This document shows positions 41,404 through 50,379 of a stretch of 64,000 bases of DNA, one piece after another (the stretch's first letter is position 1; every line of letters begins with the position of its first letter). The stretch is taken from positions 3,162,001 to 3,226,000 of the forward strand of contig CAVZIK010000006.1 of the NCBI GenBank assembly GCA_963775295.1, in the 5' to 3' direction. The position numbers and the translations under genes were made by a program. Origin of the DNA: JAMDEO01 sp963775295. Lineage in GTDB: Bacteria > Actinomycetota > Thermoleophilia > RBG-16-64-13. Below the pieces are notes generated by a model that was not told where the DNA came from, did no database searches, and saw nothing but the letters and a program-made list of their open reading frames with translations.

Positions 41404-42579
41404 CTACTTCCCGACAACCACCGCCGGCTTGCCGGGAGTGGCCAGCCGCGCCAAGACCTCCTCGTTCAATTCCACGCCCAGTCCCAGGCCGTCCGTGGGC
41501 GGATACAGGTGCCCATTCTCGTAACGCACAGGCTTCACGGCAAGATCGTTTGCGATAGGACCGCTGACCGTGTCGTTCAGGTTGTGCAGGTTCAGCGGGC
41601 CGATGGATTCCTGTTCGATCCTACCCATCCATTCGGTCGCACCGAGGAAAGCCGCCTCAGCCGCGCACCCCAGGCCGGAGTTGACCATGCAGCCGCACAT
41701 AACCGGCATGTTTGCGCCCTGGGCGATGTCCACCCAACGCCGAGACTTCAGAATTCCGCCGGCCTTAGGCACTTTGAGGAAAAAGCCGTCCGCAGCCTCT
41801 TGCTTGAGTATCTGCAACAGATTGTTCAGTTCGGCCGCCGACTCGTCCGCGAACACGGGCACATCAACCTTGCGACGCAGTCTGGCGAGTCCCTCGATAT
41901 CCCACCAAGGCACCGGCTGCTCGCACAGGTACACATCGTATTTGAATACCCTCTGCAGAACATACAAGGCCTGGTGATACATCCAGCCGCCGTTGGCGTC
42001 TATCATCACCTTGATCTTGCTACCCACCGTCTCGCGGACGGCGGCCACCATCGCAATGTCGTCGTCGGGATCCTTGGCACCCACTTTCAGCTTCAATCCC
42101 GGGAATCCAGCGTCCACCCGCACTTTGGCCTCCGCCGCCACCGACTCCGGCGTGCCGAAGGACATGACGTAGGCCAACGGGATCTTCGGATTGGACATGC
42201 CGCCGAGGAGCTTGTAGGTGGGGACGCCAAGCGCCTTTCCCATCAGGTCGTGAAGAGCGAAGTCCACCACTGCTTTGGAATGGTTGTTCGCGTGGGTGGC
42301 CGCGTCCATCTTCGCGACGATGGTCTCGATGTTGAAGGGGTCTTCACCGATGAGGATCTTTGGGGCGTAGACGTTCACGATGTTTGACAAGATGGAGTCC
42401 TGGGTCTCGCCCATGTACCAGAGCGACGTATCGCCGGTCTCCGAGATGCCTGTGATGCCCTCATCCGTGTGTATCTTGAGCACGATCCCTGCCGCCATCG
42501 CCGCCGAGGTACCGGACATGACGATGGGCTTGGCGAAAGGAACGGATACCGGGATGCACTCTACTTTGGTGATCTTCAT
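41404..42579 (-). CDS. Enolase-superfamily enzyme of the muconate-lactonizing (MLE) subgroup
   Basis: The 391-residue protein has all MLE-subgroup residues: acid-base Lys163 and Lys165 (KLKVG), metal ligands Asp194 (DANGG), Glu220 (LCEQP) and Asp245 (ADES), and Lys269 (LKVPKAGG). The spacing equals that of the well-known muconate lactonizing enzymes. Activities in the subgroup include cycloisomerisation, o-succinylbenzoate synthesis and dipeptide epimerisation, so the substrate is open. ATG follows GAGGT. It is divergent from the MFS operon and close to MarR; the substrate may be the compound the cupins act on. Confidence 0.88.
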   Translation of the reverse strand: MKITKVECIPVSVPFAKPIVMSGTSAAMAAGIVLKIHTDEGITGISETGDTSLWYMGETQDSILSNIVNVYAPKILIGEDPFNIETIVAKMDAATHANNHSKAVVDFALHDLMGKALGVPTYKLLGGMSNPKIPLAYVMSFGTPESVAAEAKVRVDAGFPGLKLKVGAKDPDDDIAMVAAVRETVGSKIKVMIDANGGWMYHQALYVLQRVFKYDVYLCEQPVPWWDIEGLARLRRKVDVPVFADESAAELNNLLQILKQEAADGFFLKVPKAGGILKSRRWVDIAQGANMPVMCGCMVNSGLGCAAEAAFLGATEWMGRIEQESIGPLNLHNLNDTVSGPIANDLAVKPVRYENGHLYPPTDGLGLGVELNEEVLARLATPGKPAVVVGK

Positions 42580-42625
42580 TTGATTACCTCAAAAGCTGGT
42601 CGGCGCAGCCGCGTTAAGGCGCCAC

Positions 42626-42669
42626 AATTTAATTAAGCTATATTTATCACTTTGGAGAGGGCGAGTCAA
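42626..42669 (-). promoter_or_regulatory. Promoter and AT-rich operator-like site of the enolase gene
   Basis: On the minus strand TTGACT (42664-42669) and TAAATA (42641-42646) are 17 bases apart. The AT-rich element lies at 42626-42642, over and just after the -10 (minus strand reads TATAGCTTAATTAAATT). It resembles the site at 38029, but its position downstream of the -35 fits repression. Confidence 0.6.
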
Positions 42670-42914
42670 ACCGAGTGTCGCATGCGCAAACACGATCGTT
42701 CCGTAACCCTACCCTCCGAGAACCCCGTGGCATCAGGCTCCGCCCTCCATGACACCGACAATGCACGGACCGCGATGACCTGAATCTCACGGACAAAAGC
42801 GTCGGACTACCGGGCTTTGAGCTTCTCTAGATCGGTCACGGCGAGACTGATAAGGACGAGCAAGACTTACCGCTGGGTGGAATGATCTTGCCCCGGGCGT
42901 GCCTATCGCCGGAC
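42670..42914. other. Intergenic region between the enolase promoter and the end of the MFS gene
   Basis: About 245 bases with no supported gene or repeat. The MFS operon ends here on the minus strand, but no convincing terminator hairpin was found. Confidence 0.3.
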
Positions 42915-44543
42915 TCACCGAGAAGCCGCAGGCGCCAACCTTGTTGGCTCTGCCAGTCCGAACTCACCCGTCGCTTCCGCGTGAAGGCGCTTCGTTCTAA
43001 TACTCAGCACTACCGCGACGCCGACCAAGGCCATTCCACCGACGATCAGCGCCGACCAGGTGAAGGTCTCATTGGCCGGAAACAGCTGTGTCTCGACTCC
43101 GTTCGGAGTGGTCACCGGCACCGCGACCTGCCGCAGAGTGAGAACGTAGCCGACAACCGCGGAAGCCACCGCCGCGCCGGTGTTGGCAGCGGTGTTGTAG
43201 ATGGTGCTGACAAGAATGCCCTGCTCAGGGGCCACGGCTTCAGCCGCGACTGCATAACTGGCGGAGCCTGCGAGAGCGGTCGGAGCTCCGACGGCTGCCA
43301 ACCAAACCAGAGTGAGCCAAAGCGACCCGTGTGCGAAGGCAAGGCCGAAGCCGGCCAAACCGAACAGCATGCCCACGAGCATCGTCTGCTTGGCGCCGAG
43401 TCTCCGCATTAGAGGCGTCGCGGCTGCCGAGACGGACGCCATAACGGCCGCGGTTGTAGCGAGCGCAAGCGAGACCACGAACATGCTTCCGCCGAAGCCG
43501 AAACCCGAAGCCACCGGCGTCTGGACGAGATAAGGCGTGGCTACCGCCGTGACAATCACGCCTATGATGATCGCCAACCACACGATGCCCCCCTGCCAGA
43601 CGCCCATCCTTCTGAGAACGCGCAGATCGATCAGGGGCGTGGCGTGGCGCAGCTCCCAAAGCACCCAGAGGATCAGCGTGCCGATTCCCGGCAGGAGCAA
43701 GCCAAGCACTTTGCCGCTGCCCCATCCCCAGGAGTTGGCCTGGCTGACCGGCAACAGCACCAGCGCCGACCAAGCAACCAGACCAACGCAACCCGCATAG
43801 TCCACGCGAAGACCCTTGGAGCGCTTGGTCTCTTTGATGAAGACGAGGGTCAAGAAGACGTCCATCGCACTCGCCACGATGAGGATCCAGAACAAAGTGC
43901 GCCAGGTCCCCCCCGTCCTCCAGATCAGCCCACTGAGGAGATAGGCGATCACAGCACCCAAACCCATGGAGAGGACGATCATGCTCATGGCGCGCCGCCT
44001 GGCCTCGCCTCGCCAGTAGTTCGCGATGATCCCGATCGCAAGCGCCTGAGCCGCCATGGCTGTCCCCTGAAGGACGCGGCCGGCGATGAGCACGGTGAGA
44101 TTGGGAGCAAGCGCACCAATGGCACTGCCGACAAATAGTAAGCCGAGGGTCACGGTGAGCATGCGCCGGTTGCCGACGATTGCGCCCAGAGCGGCGGCGA
44201 CCCCTCCCACGCCCGTGGCTACCAGATGGAAGGCAGTCATGGTCCAAACCACCTGATTTACCGGCCGGCCGAACTCCTCGGAGAGCGCCACGCTCTGCGG
44301 AAACATGCAGACACTTGCGATATTGGCAAGGACCGTGGCAAGCATCAGCGTCCCCACGATCACCCAGCCGCTCTTGCCGAGGCTGGACACAGAGGCCGGC
44401 TCAACAGTGGGCGGCTTTCTCATCGGGCCGATCGCGACCATCCGTTCTGCGGGCGCAAAGACGTCCAAGCCTGTGATGGCTTCACGCCCGCCTGGCCTGG
44501 CGGGAGACGGTGTGTGGCGCCGCTCCTTGCGGTTATCTCCCAC
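42915..44543 (-). CDS. MFS transporter, DHA2-like (about 14 membrane segments)
   Basis: A 542-residue major facilitator protein. The segments VVWTMTAFHLVATGVGGVAAALGAIVGNRRM and LIAGRVLQGTAMAAQALAIGIIANYWRGEARRRAM carry the DHA2 conserved loops (motif A as GAIVGNRR, motif C region absent or weak). ATG/GTG choice is open: GTG at 44543 overlaps the cupin gene stop by 11 bases, and ATG at 44441 is an alternative nearer the first membrane segment. It probably moves the pathway's substrate or product; direction unknown. It is last in a three-gene operon with the cupin and SDR genes. Confidence 0.85.
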   Translation of the reverse strand: MGDNRKERRHTPSPARPGGREAITGLDVFAPAERMVAIGPMRKPPTVEPASVSSLGKSGWVIVGTLMLATVLANIASVCMFPQSVALSEEFGRPVNQVVWTMTAFHLVATGVGGVAAALGAIVGNRRMLTVTLGLLFVGSAIGALAPNLTVLIAGRVLQGTAMAAQALAIGIIANYWRGEARRRAMSMIVLSMGLGAVIAYLLSGLIWRTGGTWRTLFWILIVASAMDVFLTLVFIKETKRSKGLRVDYAGCVGLVAWSALVLLPVSQANSWGWGSGKVLGLLLPGIGTLILWVLWELRHATPLIDLRVLRRMGVWQGGIVWLAIIIGVIVTAVATPYLVQTPVASGFGFGGSMFVVSLALATTAAVMASVSAAATPLMRRLGAKQTMLVGMLFGLAGFGLAFAHGSLWLTLVWLAAVGAPTALAGSASYAVAAEAVAPEQGILVSTIYNTAANTGAAVASAVVGYVLTLRQVAVPVTTPNGVETQLFPANETFTWSALIVGGMALVGVAVVLSIRTKRLHAEATGEFGLAEPTRLAPAASR

Positions 44544-45558
44544 CGCGGTACTTCTCGACGCCCGTTCCCATGGGCCACGACATGATCAAAGCGACCGGCT
44601 TGCTTATGTTGCGAACGATCAGGGGACCCTGAGAAACGTCCGGCGGGATGTAGGCCCAGAAACCCTTGTCAATGACGTGCTTCTCACCGCCTATCCAGAG
44701 CTCCGCCTCCGCGCACAGGTCGGTGAGGTCACGGTAGTTGTTAGCGACGCAGGCGATCGTAGAACCGTGAGGCAACGTATGAGTGTCCATGATGGACTGG
44801 CCGGCCTTGGAATTGTCTCCGGGAAGCAGCCACCTGGTGTCGCACCCGAACTCGGCGTCGGGAATGACCGTCTGGTCGATGTAGGCCATCGGACGGCTGT
44901 ATACAGGGTCGAGGGGACGCATGTAGTCCGGCCGCTTAATGCCTGGGTCGGTGCCATGGACGATGTACCGTCCGTACTTGGACTGGCCCGGGTCGACTAC
45001 CCGGCCGATCGGCCCGGACTGCTCCTCTTGGTCGGCATGCCCGACCTTGTCGTCGTCCCCCATCGTGTACACGCCACCCGGCCCCGACGTCCAGTGCAGC
45101 GTCGGCCGTGTATGGATCTGGCTGCGGACTCCACTGTGGAATACGGGCATGTGCGGAAGGTCCGCCGGAATGTACGCGACCCAACTCGACCCGAGCGGGA
45201 TGATCTCGTCGTCGATCTGCATCCCCATGGGGCCGATGTCGCCTGCATCTTCCGGGTTTGCGCCCCACCAAGAGAGGAGCTCCGGGAAGCCGTGAGCATG
45301 GGGGAACATGTTCGGAGTCGAGTACCCCTCCGCGGCCAGCTTCTCCCACATCACCTGGTTGGGGTACTCGGGTGGCCACATCCAGGTGGTCTCGCCGTAG
45401 TAGGCGCCGGGGATAACTTCCTCGTCAATCCAGTGGACGTGCTCCATCGGGATCCGCCTGCCCATGGCGGCCAGCCTGTCCCGCTGCTCCGGAGTGGGAG
45501 GGGGAAGGAGATGCCGTTTCTCAAGCGTCGTGCAGATGTACTTCTCGTACTGTCCCAA
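44533..45558 (-). CDS. Cupin-family protein with one intact and one degenerate cupin domain
   Basis: The 341-residue protein resembles the bicupin. The first domain keeps His87 and His89 (PHAHGF), Glu93 and His136 (ADLPHMP). In the second domain the His pair is replaced (ANNYRDL) and the last His by Gln (DVSQGP), so only one metal site is likely. The N-terminus MGQYEKYI matches the family pattern. The start is TTG at 45558 after GAGGTGG. It overlaps the MFS gene and follows the SDR gene. Probably acts on the same compound as the other two cupins, or has lost catalysis in one half. Confidence 0.72.
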   Translation of the reverse strand: MGQYEKYICTTLEKRHLLPPPTPEQRDRLAAMGRRIPMEHVHWIDEEVIPGAYYGETTWMWPPEYPNQVMWEKLAAEGYSTPNMFPHAHGFPELLSWWGANPEDAGDIGPMGMQIDDEIIPLGSSWVAYIPADLPHMPVFHSGVRSQIHTRPTLHWTSGPGGVYTMGDDDKVGHADQEEQSGPIGRVVDPGQSKYGRYIVHGTDPGIKRPDYMRPLDPVYSRPMAYIDQTVIPDAEFGCDTRWLLPGDNSKAGQSIMDTHTLPHGSTIACVANNYRDLTDLCAEAELWIGGEKHVIDKGFWAYIPPDVSQGPLIVRNISKPVALIMSWPMGTGVEKYRGGR

Positions 45559-45612
45559 CTTCTTCCACCTCTCTCAGATAATCGCGAAATTCCTCCAAAC
45601 ATCCGTCAATGT

Positions 45613-46410
45613 TCAGATGACGGAACCGCCGGAAACATGAAACACTTGCCCGGTGACGTGATCGGTTGCGTCAGAAACAAGGAACACCGTGGCAGTCGCA
45701 ACATCCCATGGCGTGCAGATCCTTCCCAACGGAAAATGGCCGAGCATGGCCTCCCGCTGTTTCTCCGCCTCTTCCGGCGACAGGTCTGACGATCCTTCCT
45801 TCAAAAGGCCGGCAAAGTTGGTTTCTGCCGGGCCGGGGGCGACACAGTTGACGCGAATGCCGGCCCTGGCCTCAACGAAGGCGAGCTGCTTGGTGAAAAG
45901 ATCCAGGGCGTACTTGGACATGGCGTAGGCGCTGACGCCCATGGCATAGGCCTGTGTGCTACCCGAACCGATGTTTACGATCGCCCCGCGCTTCCGAGCC
46001 CGCATGATGGGCACAACCGCCTGGCTGACGTTCATGGTCCCGACCACATTGAGCTTGAACTGCCTCTCCCAAACGGCGGGGTCCTGAAGTTCAATCGGCA
46101 CGCCGTCCGCGTGCAGGATGGCGCCCGCCACGTTGCAAAGGACATCTATGCGGCCGTATTCGCCGACCACCTTGTCGACCATGGCCTTAACGGCGGCATT
46201 GTCGGTGATATCGGCCTGGAGCGCCACGCTGCGACACCCCGCGGCCCTGAGCGCTTGAGAGGTCTTTTCGGTACCTTCCCGATCTATATCGGTGACCGCG
46301 ACGGCATCGATCCCTTCGGCGGCCAGGAGCAGGGCGATCTCTTTCCCGAAGCCCACTTGGCTCCCGGCGCCAGTGACCAGCGCCGTCTTCCCATGAAACG
46401 CGAGATCCAT
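45613..46410 (-). CDS. SDR-family NAD(P)-dependent oxidoreductase
   Basis: A 265-residue SDR with TGAGSQVGFG at 13-22 (longer loop than usual), CNVAG at 92-96 in place of NNAG, Ser149 or 151, and Tyr162/Lys166 (AYAMSK). It resembles the 3-oxoacyl-ACP reductase group but is more distant from the other SDRs in the window. ATG at 46410 follows GGAAGG; the longer frame to 46503 has no site. It heads a three-gene operon with the cupin (54 bases after) and the MFS gene. Confidence 0.88.
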   Translation of the reverse strand: MDLAFHGKTALVTGAGSQVGFGKEIALLLAAEGIDAVAVTDIDREGTEKTSQALRAAGCRSVALQADITDNAAVKAMVDKVVGEYGRIDVLCNVAGAILHADGVPIELQDPAVWERQFKLNVVGTMNVSQAVVPIMRARKRGAIVNIGSGSTQAYAMGVSAYAMSKYALDLFTKQLAFVEARAGIRVNCVAPGPAETNFAGLLKEGSSDLSPEEAEKQREAMLGHFPLGRICTPWDVATATVFLVSDATDHVTGQVFHVSGGSVI

Positions 46411-46595
46411 CGTTACCTTCCTATGCTGGCTTTCTTTCGTTTGCGGCCGGTGCCAAAGATCCAAGGCAGCCTGGGGGCCAAGCGGATCGGCGCCGGAGCC
46501 CACTGCGCCTCCGGACCGGTCATCTCTGCAAATCAGACGCTATTTATTTATATCAAACTAACTGGCTGCGTGCAGATGGTTCCTCAGTAGGCGGA

Positions 46596-46859
46596 GTGCT
46601 GATAGTATTGGCCTGGAGCCGAGGCCGAGCTGCCCGCTTGGGGTCGCGTGTCGAAGGAGAAAGAACTTCTCGGCGACCGATCCCGGTTTTATCGCGGGCA
46701 TTATCTGACGTGCTGAAAGTGATCTCCTCCGCGGTCAGCTTCAGCAACATCAGCCCCTGGGGCGGAGTCATGAGGGCACTGGCCGACGAACTAGAACGAC
46801 ACCGGGGGCGGAAGGAGGAAGACATATGGGCGGACATGCGGCGACGGTTCTCGCCGTGA
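46596..46859 (+). CDS. Possible small hypothetical protein upstream of 46826
   Basis: An 87-residue frame of which only the second half looks coding: VLKVISSAVSFSNISPWGGVM, then a charged helix (RALADELERHRGRKEEDIWADMRRRF). Codon third positions become G+C-rich from about 46710, so the true start may be GTG 46710, giving 49 residues. It overlaps the next gene by 34 bases and holds that gene's ribosome site. No family recognised. Confidence 0.4.
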   Translation: MLIVLAWSRGRAARLGSRVEGERTSRRPIPVLSRALSDVLKVISSAVSFSNISPWGGVMRALADELERHRGRKEEDIWADMRRRFSP

Positions 46860-47176
46860 TCCTGCTGTTCGGGGTCGTGATAATTCTCATGGTGATTATT
46901 CAGCGTGTTCTCTTGAAGCGGGCCGCACGCAGGGTCGTAGCTATGTTCCGCGCGCAAGGGGCGACCAGCCCGAAAACGGCGGCAAGCTTGGAGGAGCTCG
47001 GGCTGGGCCGGAGCACTCCTCTAAGCAGAACGTTCAGGCCTCGCGACTATCGGCCTTATGCCGCTCGTTTGCTCGGGCAGGCCGGCGTCATCAAGGCCAC
47101 CGAGGATGGCAGAGTCTACCTCTCCGAAGAGGATCTCGCGCATTCGTTCGTGAAGAAATTCGCCAGAATCGAGTAG
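46826..47176 (+). CDS. Small membrane-anchored protein of unknown function
   Basis: A 116-residue protein: one N-terminal membrane segment (TVLAVILLFGVVIILMVII) then a basic soluble part with two predicted helices and LLGQAGVIKATEDGRVYLSEEDL, resembling a small winged-helix-like end. ATG follows GGAAGGAGG at good spacing. No known family. It sits between the SDR operon and the molybdenum enzyme gene, with no clear link to either. Confidence 0.7.
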   Translation: MGGHAATVLAVILLFGVVIILMVIIQRVLLKRAARRVVAMFRAQGATSPKTAASLEELGLGRSTPLSRTFRPRDYRPYAARLLGQAGVIKATEDGRVYLSEEDLAHSFVKKFARIE

Positions 47177-47356
47177 GTTAGCGGCTAGTCCCCTGGGGGC
47201 GGACGCAGGTCGGTCTCAACCCAAAATGCCGGCGACTGAAGAATTCCAATCGTCACGCATTTTGTGGCGTTTGTATGGTTACATTGTCGAACAGTGTGAT
47301 CTGATATCGAATTATCCAGATGGAACCGCTTTCCCTGTTGGGAGATAGGAGAGGAA

Positions 47357-50188
47357 ATGAAACTCACCCGGCTCTGCTTCGCTATCAACGGCGTCAACAG
47401 ATTCATAACCTGCGATCCCGAAGAGGACACCCTTGCCGTAGTCCTGCGTCGCATGGGCCTCACCGGAGTGAAGGTGGGATGCGGTACCGGGGTCTGCGGC
47501 GCCTGTTCGGTCATCCTTAACGGCGAAGTGGTCCGTTCCTGCACCAAGAAGATGAAGCGGGTGCCAGAGTTCAGCGAGATCCTCACCATCGAGGGCATCG
47601 GTACCCCTCAGCATCTGCATCCCCTGCAGCAGGCCTGGATCACCTACGGCGGAGCCCAGTGCGGCTTCTGCTCGCCGGGATTCATCGTCTCTGCCTACGG
47701 GCTGCTCACCGAGAACCCCTCACCCACCCGCCAAGAGGTCCGCGACTGGTTTAAGACCCATCACAACATCTGCCGCTGCACCGGCTACAAGCCCCTGGTG
47801 GACGCGGTCATGGCGGCTGCCAAGGTGATGCGCGGCGAGGCCACCATAAAGGACATCACCTACGATTTCGAAGGTGAGACCGAGATCTACGGCTCCAGGC
47901 ACCCCCGCCCCACCGCTCTTGCCAAAGTCACCGGTCTGGCCGACTACGGCGACGATGTCGCCCTACAGATGCCCGACGGCACCGCTCATCTGGCCGTCGT
48001 GTTGGCCGAAGCCCACCACGCCAACATCATCAGCATCGATACCGCCGAGGCCGAAGAGATGCCCGGCGTCATCAAGGTGATGACGGCCAAGGACGTCAAG
48101 GGCAGCAACAACATGACAACGCCGATCCATATCGCCCGCAAGAAGGGCGAGTTCGCGCCCGATTTCCCCGTCATCGCCGGCAAGAAGGTGTGCAGGCGGG
48201 GCGACGTACTAGCGCTGGTAGCCGCCGACACCAGGGAGCACGCCCGTGCGGCCGCCCAGAAGGTCAAGCAGAACTTGGAGATCCTGCCGGCCTACATGAC
48301 CTTTCCCGAGGCGGTCATGCCCAACTCCATCCAGCTCCACGAGGGGTTGCCCAACTCTTACATGGAGCAGCCGGTCTTGAAGGGCGAGGACACCGCCGAT
48401 ATCTTCGAAGACGCCCCCATCGTCGCCGAGGGCAGCTTCCACTCGCAGCATGAACCGCACCTGCCCCTCGAGCCCGAGACTCTACAGGCCTACTGGGGCA
48501 CCGACGGCATGATGACCGTCCAGTGCAAGTGCCAGTCGTTCACGGAGAATCGGGAGTTCATCTCCCAGGCCTGCGCAATTCCCAAGGACAACATCCGCAT
48601 GCAGCTCAATGCAGTCGGGGGTTCTTTTGGTTACACGGTGAGCCCCAACACCTACGCCTTACTCGTCACGGCCGTCCAGAACCTGGACATGCCCTGCACC
48701 ATGACCTTGAGCTACGACGAGTTCAACCACACCACCGGCAAGCGGTCCGCCGCTTTTTCCAACGGCCGCATCGCCTGTGACAAAGAGGGCAACATCCTGG
48801 CCGCCGAATACGACATTGCGCTGGACCACGGGGCCTATGCCCTTGTGGGCGGCCCCATCTTCGGCACCCTGTGCTCTATTGCCTTTCACGGCTACAGCAT
48901 CCCCAACCTCAAAGCCCTGGCCCGGGCCGGTTCCACTAACCACGCTTTCATCACCGCCTACCGCGGCTTCGGTTCTCCTCAAACCTACACCATGAGCGAG
49001 GCTCTCATCGACATGGCGGCCGAGAAAGCCGGCATCGACGCTTGGGAGCTGCGCTACAAGAATGCGGCGCGACCGGGGGACCTCGGTATAAGCAGCCGAC
49101 CCTACCACGAATATGTGTACCCGACCCTTCTCGAAATGGCCAAGCCCACCTACGATCAGTACAAGGCGGAGGCCGAGGCGGCTAAAGCCGAGGGCAGAAA
49201 CGTGGGCGTGGGGATCAGTATGGGTGGATTTCACTGTACAGCCGGCATGTTCGACCACGCCGAGGTGGCGCTGGAACTCATGCCCGACGGCGGCATCACT
49301 CACTACAATACCTGGGAAGACATGGGCCAGGGCGGCGACATCGGCACCCTCACGCACACCGTGAAGGCGCTCGAACCCCTGGGGGTCAAGCCGGAGCAGG
49401 TGAAGCTGGTCATGAACGACAGCAAGACCTGTCCGGACACCCTGTTGGCCGCCGCCAGCCGCTCGCACTACATGGCCGGCAACGCCACCCTGCACGCGGC
49501 TGCGCAGCTCATGGACGCCATGCGGAAAGAGGATGGCAGCTATCGCACCCACTCCGAGATGGTCGCAGAAGGCATCCCCACCAAGTACACCGGCCACTAC
49601 GATCAGTTCAACCTCGGGCTGCCCCCTGGCCCCGACCCCAACACCGGCGAAGGCGAGAGCAAGCCGGTCTACATGTACGGTGTAAATCTGGCCCTGGTCG
49701 AAGTCGACGTCGAGACCGGCAAGGCCCAGGTCCTCAGATTCACCTGGGTGGGAGACGTGGGCGTGGTCGGCAACCTCCTCTCGGTGGAAGGCCAGGGCTA
49801 CGGCGGACTCTCCCACTCCATCGGCTTTGCGCTCAGCGAAGACTACGACGCCATGGACAAGCACGGCAGCATGACCGGCTGTGGCATCCCCACCATCGAC
49901 ATGATCCCGGACGACTTCAACCTGGTGTTCTTGGAGACGCCGCGCCCCGCCGGTCCCCATGGTTCTGCTGGTTGCTCTGAGTGCTTTCAGTCATCCAACC
50001 ACATGGCCGTCATCAACGCCATCAACAACGCTTGCGGGGTCCGTATCTACGCGCTACCGGCGACCCCCGACAAGATCAAGGCCGGATGGGAAGCCAAACA
50101 ACGGGGAGAGGATCTCACTCCTCCCAAGTACTTCCTCGGCTCTGATTTCGAGGAAGAGTTGGACACGATCAAGGCCAATCCCGTGTAG
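47357..50188 (+). CDS. Mop-type molybdenum hydroxylase (aldehyde oxidoreductase / xanthine oxidase family), FAD-less fused form
   Basis: This 943-residue protein joins two [2Fe-2S] domains and the molybdenum-binding part without an FAD module. Cluster I uses Cys42, Cys47, Cys50 and Cys62; cluster II uses Cys102, Cys105, Cys139 and Cys141. The likely catalytic Glu875 is in the unusual motif GSAGCSECFQ. The arrangement and length resemble the Desulfovibrio aldehyde oxidoreductase. The electron acceptor is probably a ferredoxin or flavodoxin, not NAD. The substrate could be an aldehyde or a heteroaromatic. A 16-of-18 hairpin with a TTT tail follows the gene. It closes the island. Confidence 0.9.
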   Translation: MKLTRLCFAINGVNRFITCDPEEDTLAVVLRRMGLTGVKVGCGTGVCGACSVILNGEVVRSCTKKMKRVPEFSEILTIEGIGTPQHLHPLQQAWITYGGAQCGFCSPGFIVSAYGLLTENPSPTRQEVRDWFKTHHNICRCTGYKPLVDAVMAAAKVMRGEATIKDITYDFEGETEIYGSRHPRPTALAKVTGLADYGDDVALQMPDGTAHLAVVLAEAHHANIISIDTAEAEEMPGVIKVMTAKDVKGSNNMTTPIHIARKKGEFAPDFPVIAGKKVCRRGDVLALVAADTREHARAAAQKVKQNLEILPAYMTFPEAVMPNSIQLHEGLPNSYMEQPVLKGEDTADIFEDAPIVAEGSFHSQHEPHLPLEPETLQAYWGTDGMMTVQCKCQSFTENREFISQACAIPKDNIRMQLNAVGGSFGYTVSPNTYALLVTAVQNLDMPCTMTLSYDEFNHTTGKRSAAFSNGRIACDKEGNILAAEYDIALDHGAYALVGGPIFGTLCSIAFHGYSIPNLKALARAGSTNHAFITAYRGFGSPQTYTMSEALIDMAAEKAGIDAWELRYKNAARPGDLGISSRPYHEYVYPTLLEMAKPTYDQYKAEAEAAKAEGRNVGVGISMGGFHCTAGMFDHAEVALELMPDGGITHYNTWEDMGQGGDIGTLTHTVKALEPLGVKPEQVKLVMNDSKTCPDTLLAAASRSHYMAGNATLHAAAQLMDAMRKEDGSYRTHSEMVAEGIPTKYTGHYDQFNLGLPPGPDPNTGEGESKPVYMYGVNLALVEVDVETGKAQVLRFTWVGDVGVVGNLLSVEGQGYGGLSHSIGFALSEDYDAMDKHGSMTGCGIPTIDMIPDDFNLVFLETPRPAGPHGSAGCSECFQSSNHMAVINAINNACGVRIYALPATPDKIKAGWEAKQRGEDLTPPKYFLGSDFEEELDTIKANPV

Positions 50189-50248
50189 GCAGGCAGGCTG
50201 GAAATCGAAAACACCGGCGCGCGCCTGCGCGCAAGACCGTCGCAGCGA

Positions 50249-50293
50249 CGAGACAGCTACCTTGAGGCCGATTGACTCGAGGTAGTTGTCTCG
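50249..50293 (+). terminator. Terminator hairpin after the Mop-type gene
   Basis: The arms at 50249-50266 and 50276-50293 match at 16 of 18 positions and are followed by TTT. It ends the molybdenum-hydroxylase transcript 60 bases after the stop. Confidence 0.75.
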
Positions 50294-50335
50294 TTTACAG
50301 CCGTCATCAGGTCACAAGCTCAGGTCCGCCATATT

Positions 50336-50360
50336 TGTGAACATTAGCAATTCTGTGAAC
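50336..50360. repeat. Direct repeat TGTGAAC, 18-base period, upstream of the ArsR gene
   Basis: TGTGAAC occurs at 50336-50342 and 50354-50360. The spacing of nearly two helical turns and the position just upstream of the ArsR start (50380) fit a regulator-binding site, probably autoregulatory. A TATGTT -10-like hexamer follows. Confidence 0.45.
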
Positions 50361-50379
50361 GCTCTGGTATGTTTTGGGC

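Noticed and set aside
44305..45789. Long plus-strand frame of 494 codons opposite the MFS and cupin genes
   Set aside because: It lies antisense to genes with clear motifs and family matches, lacks motifs and a ribosome site, and is a codon-bias shadow.
48659..49960. 433-codon minus-strand frame opposite the Mop-type gene
   Set aside because: Antisense shadow; the plus strand carries all cofactor-binding cysteines of the enzyme.
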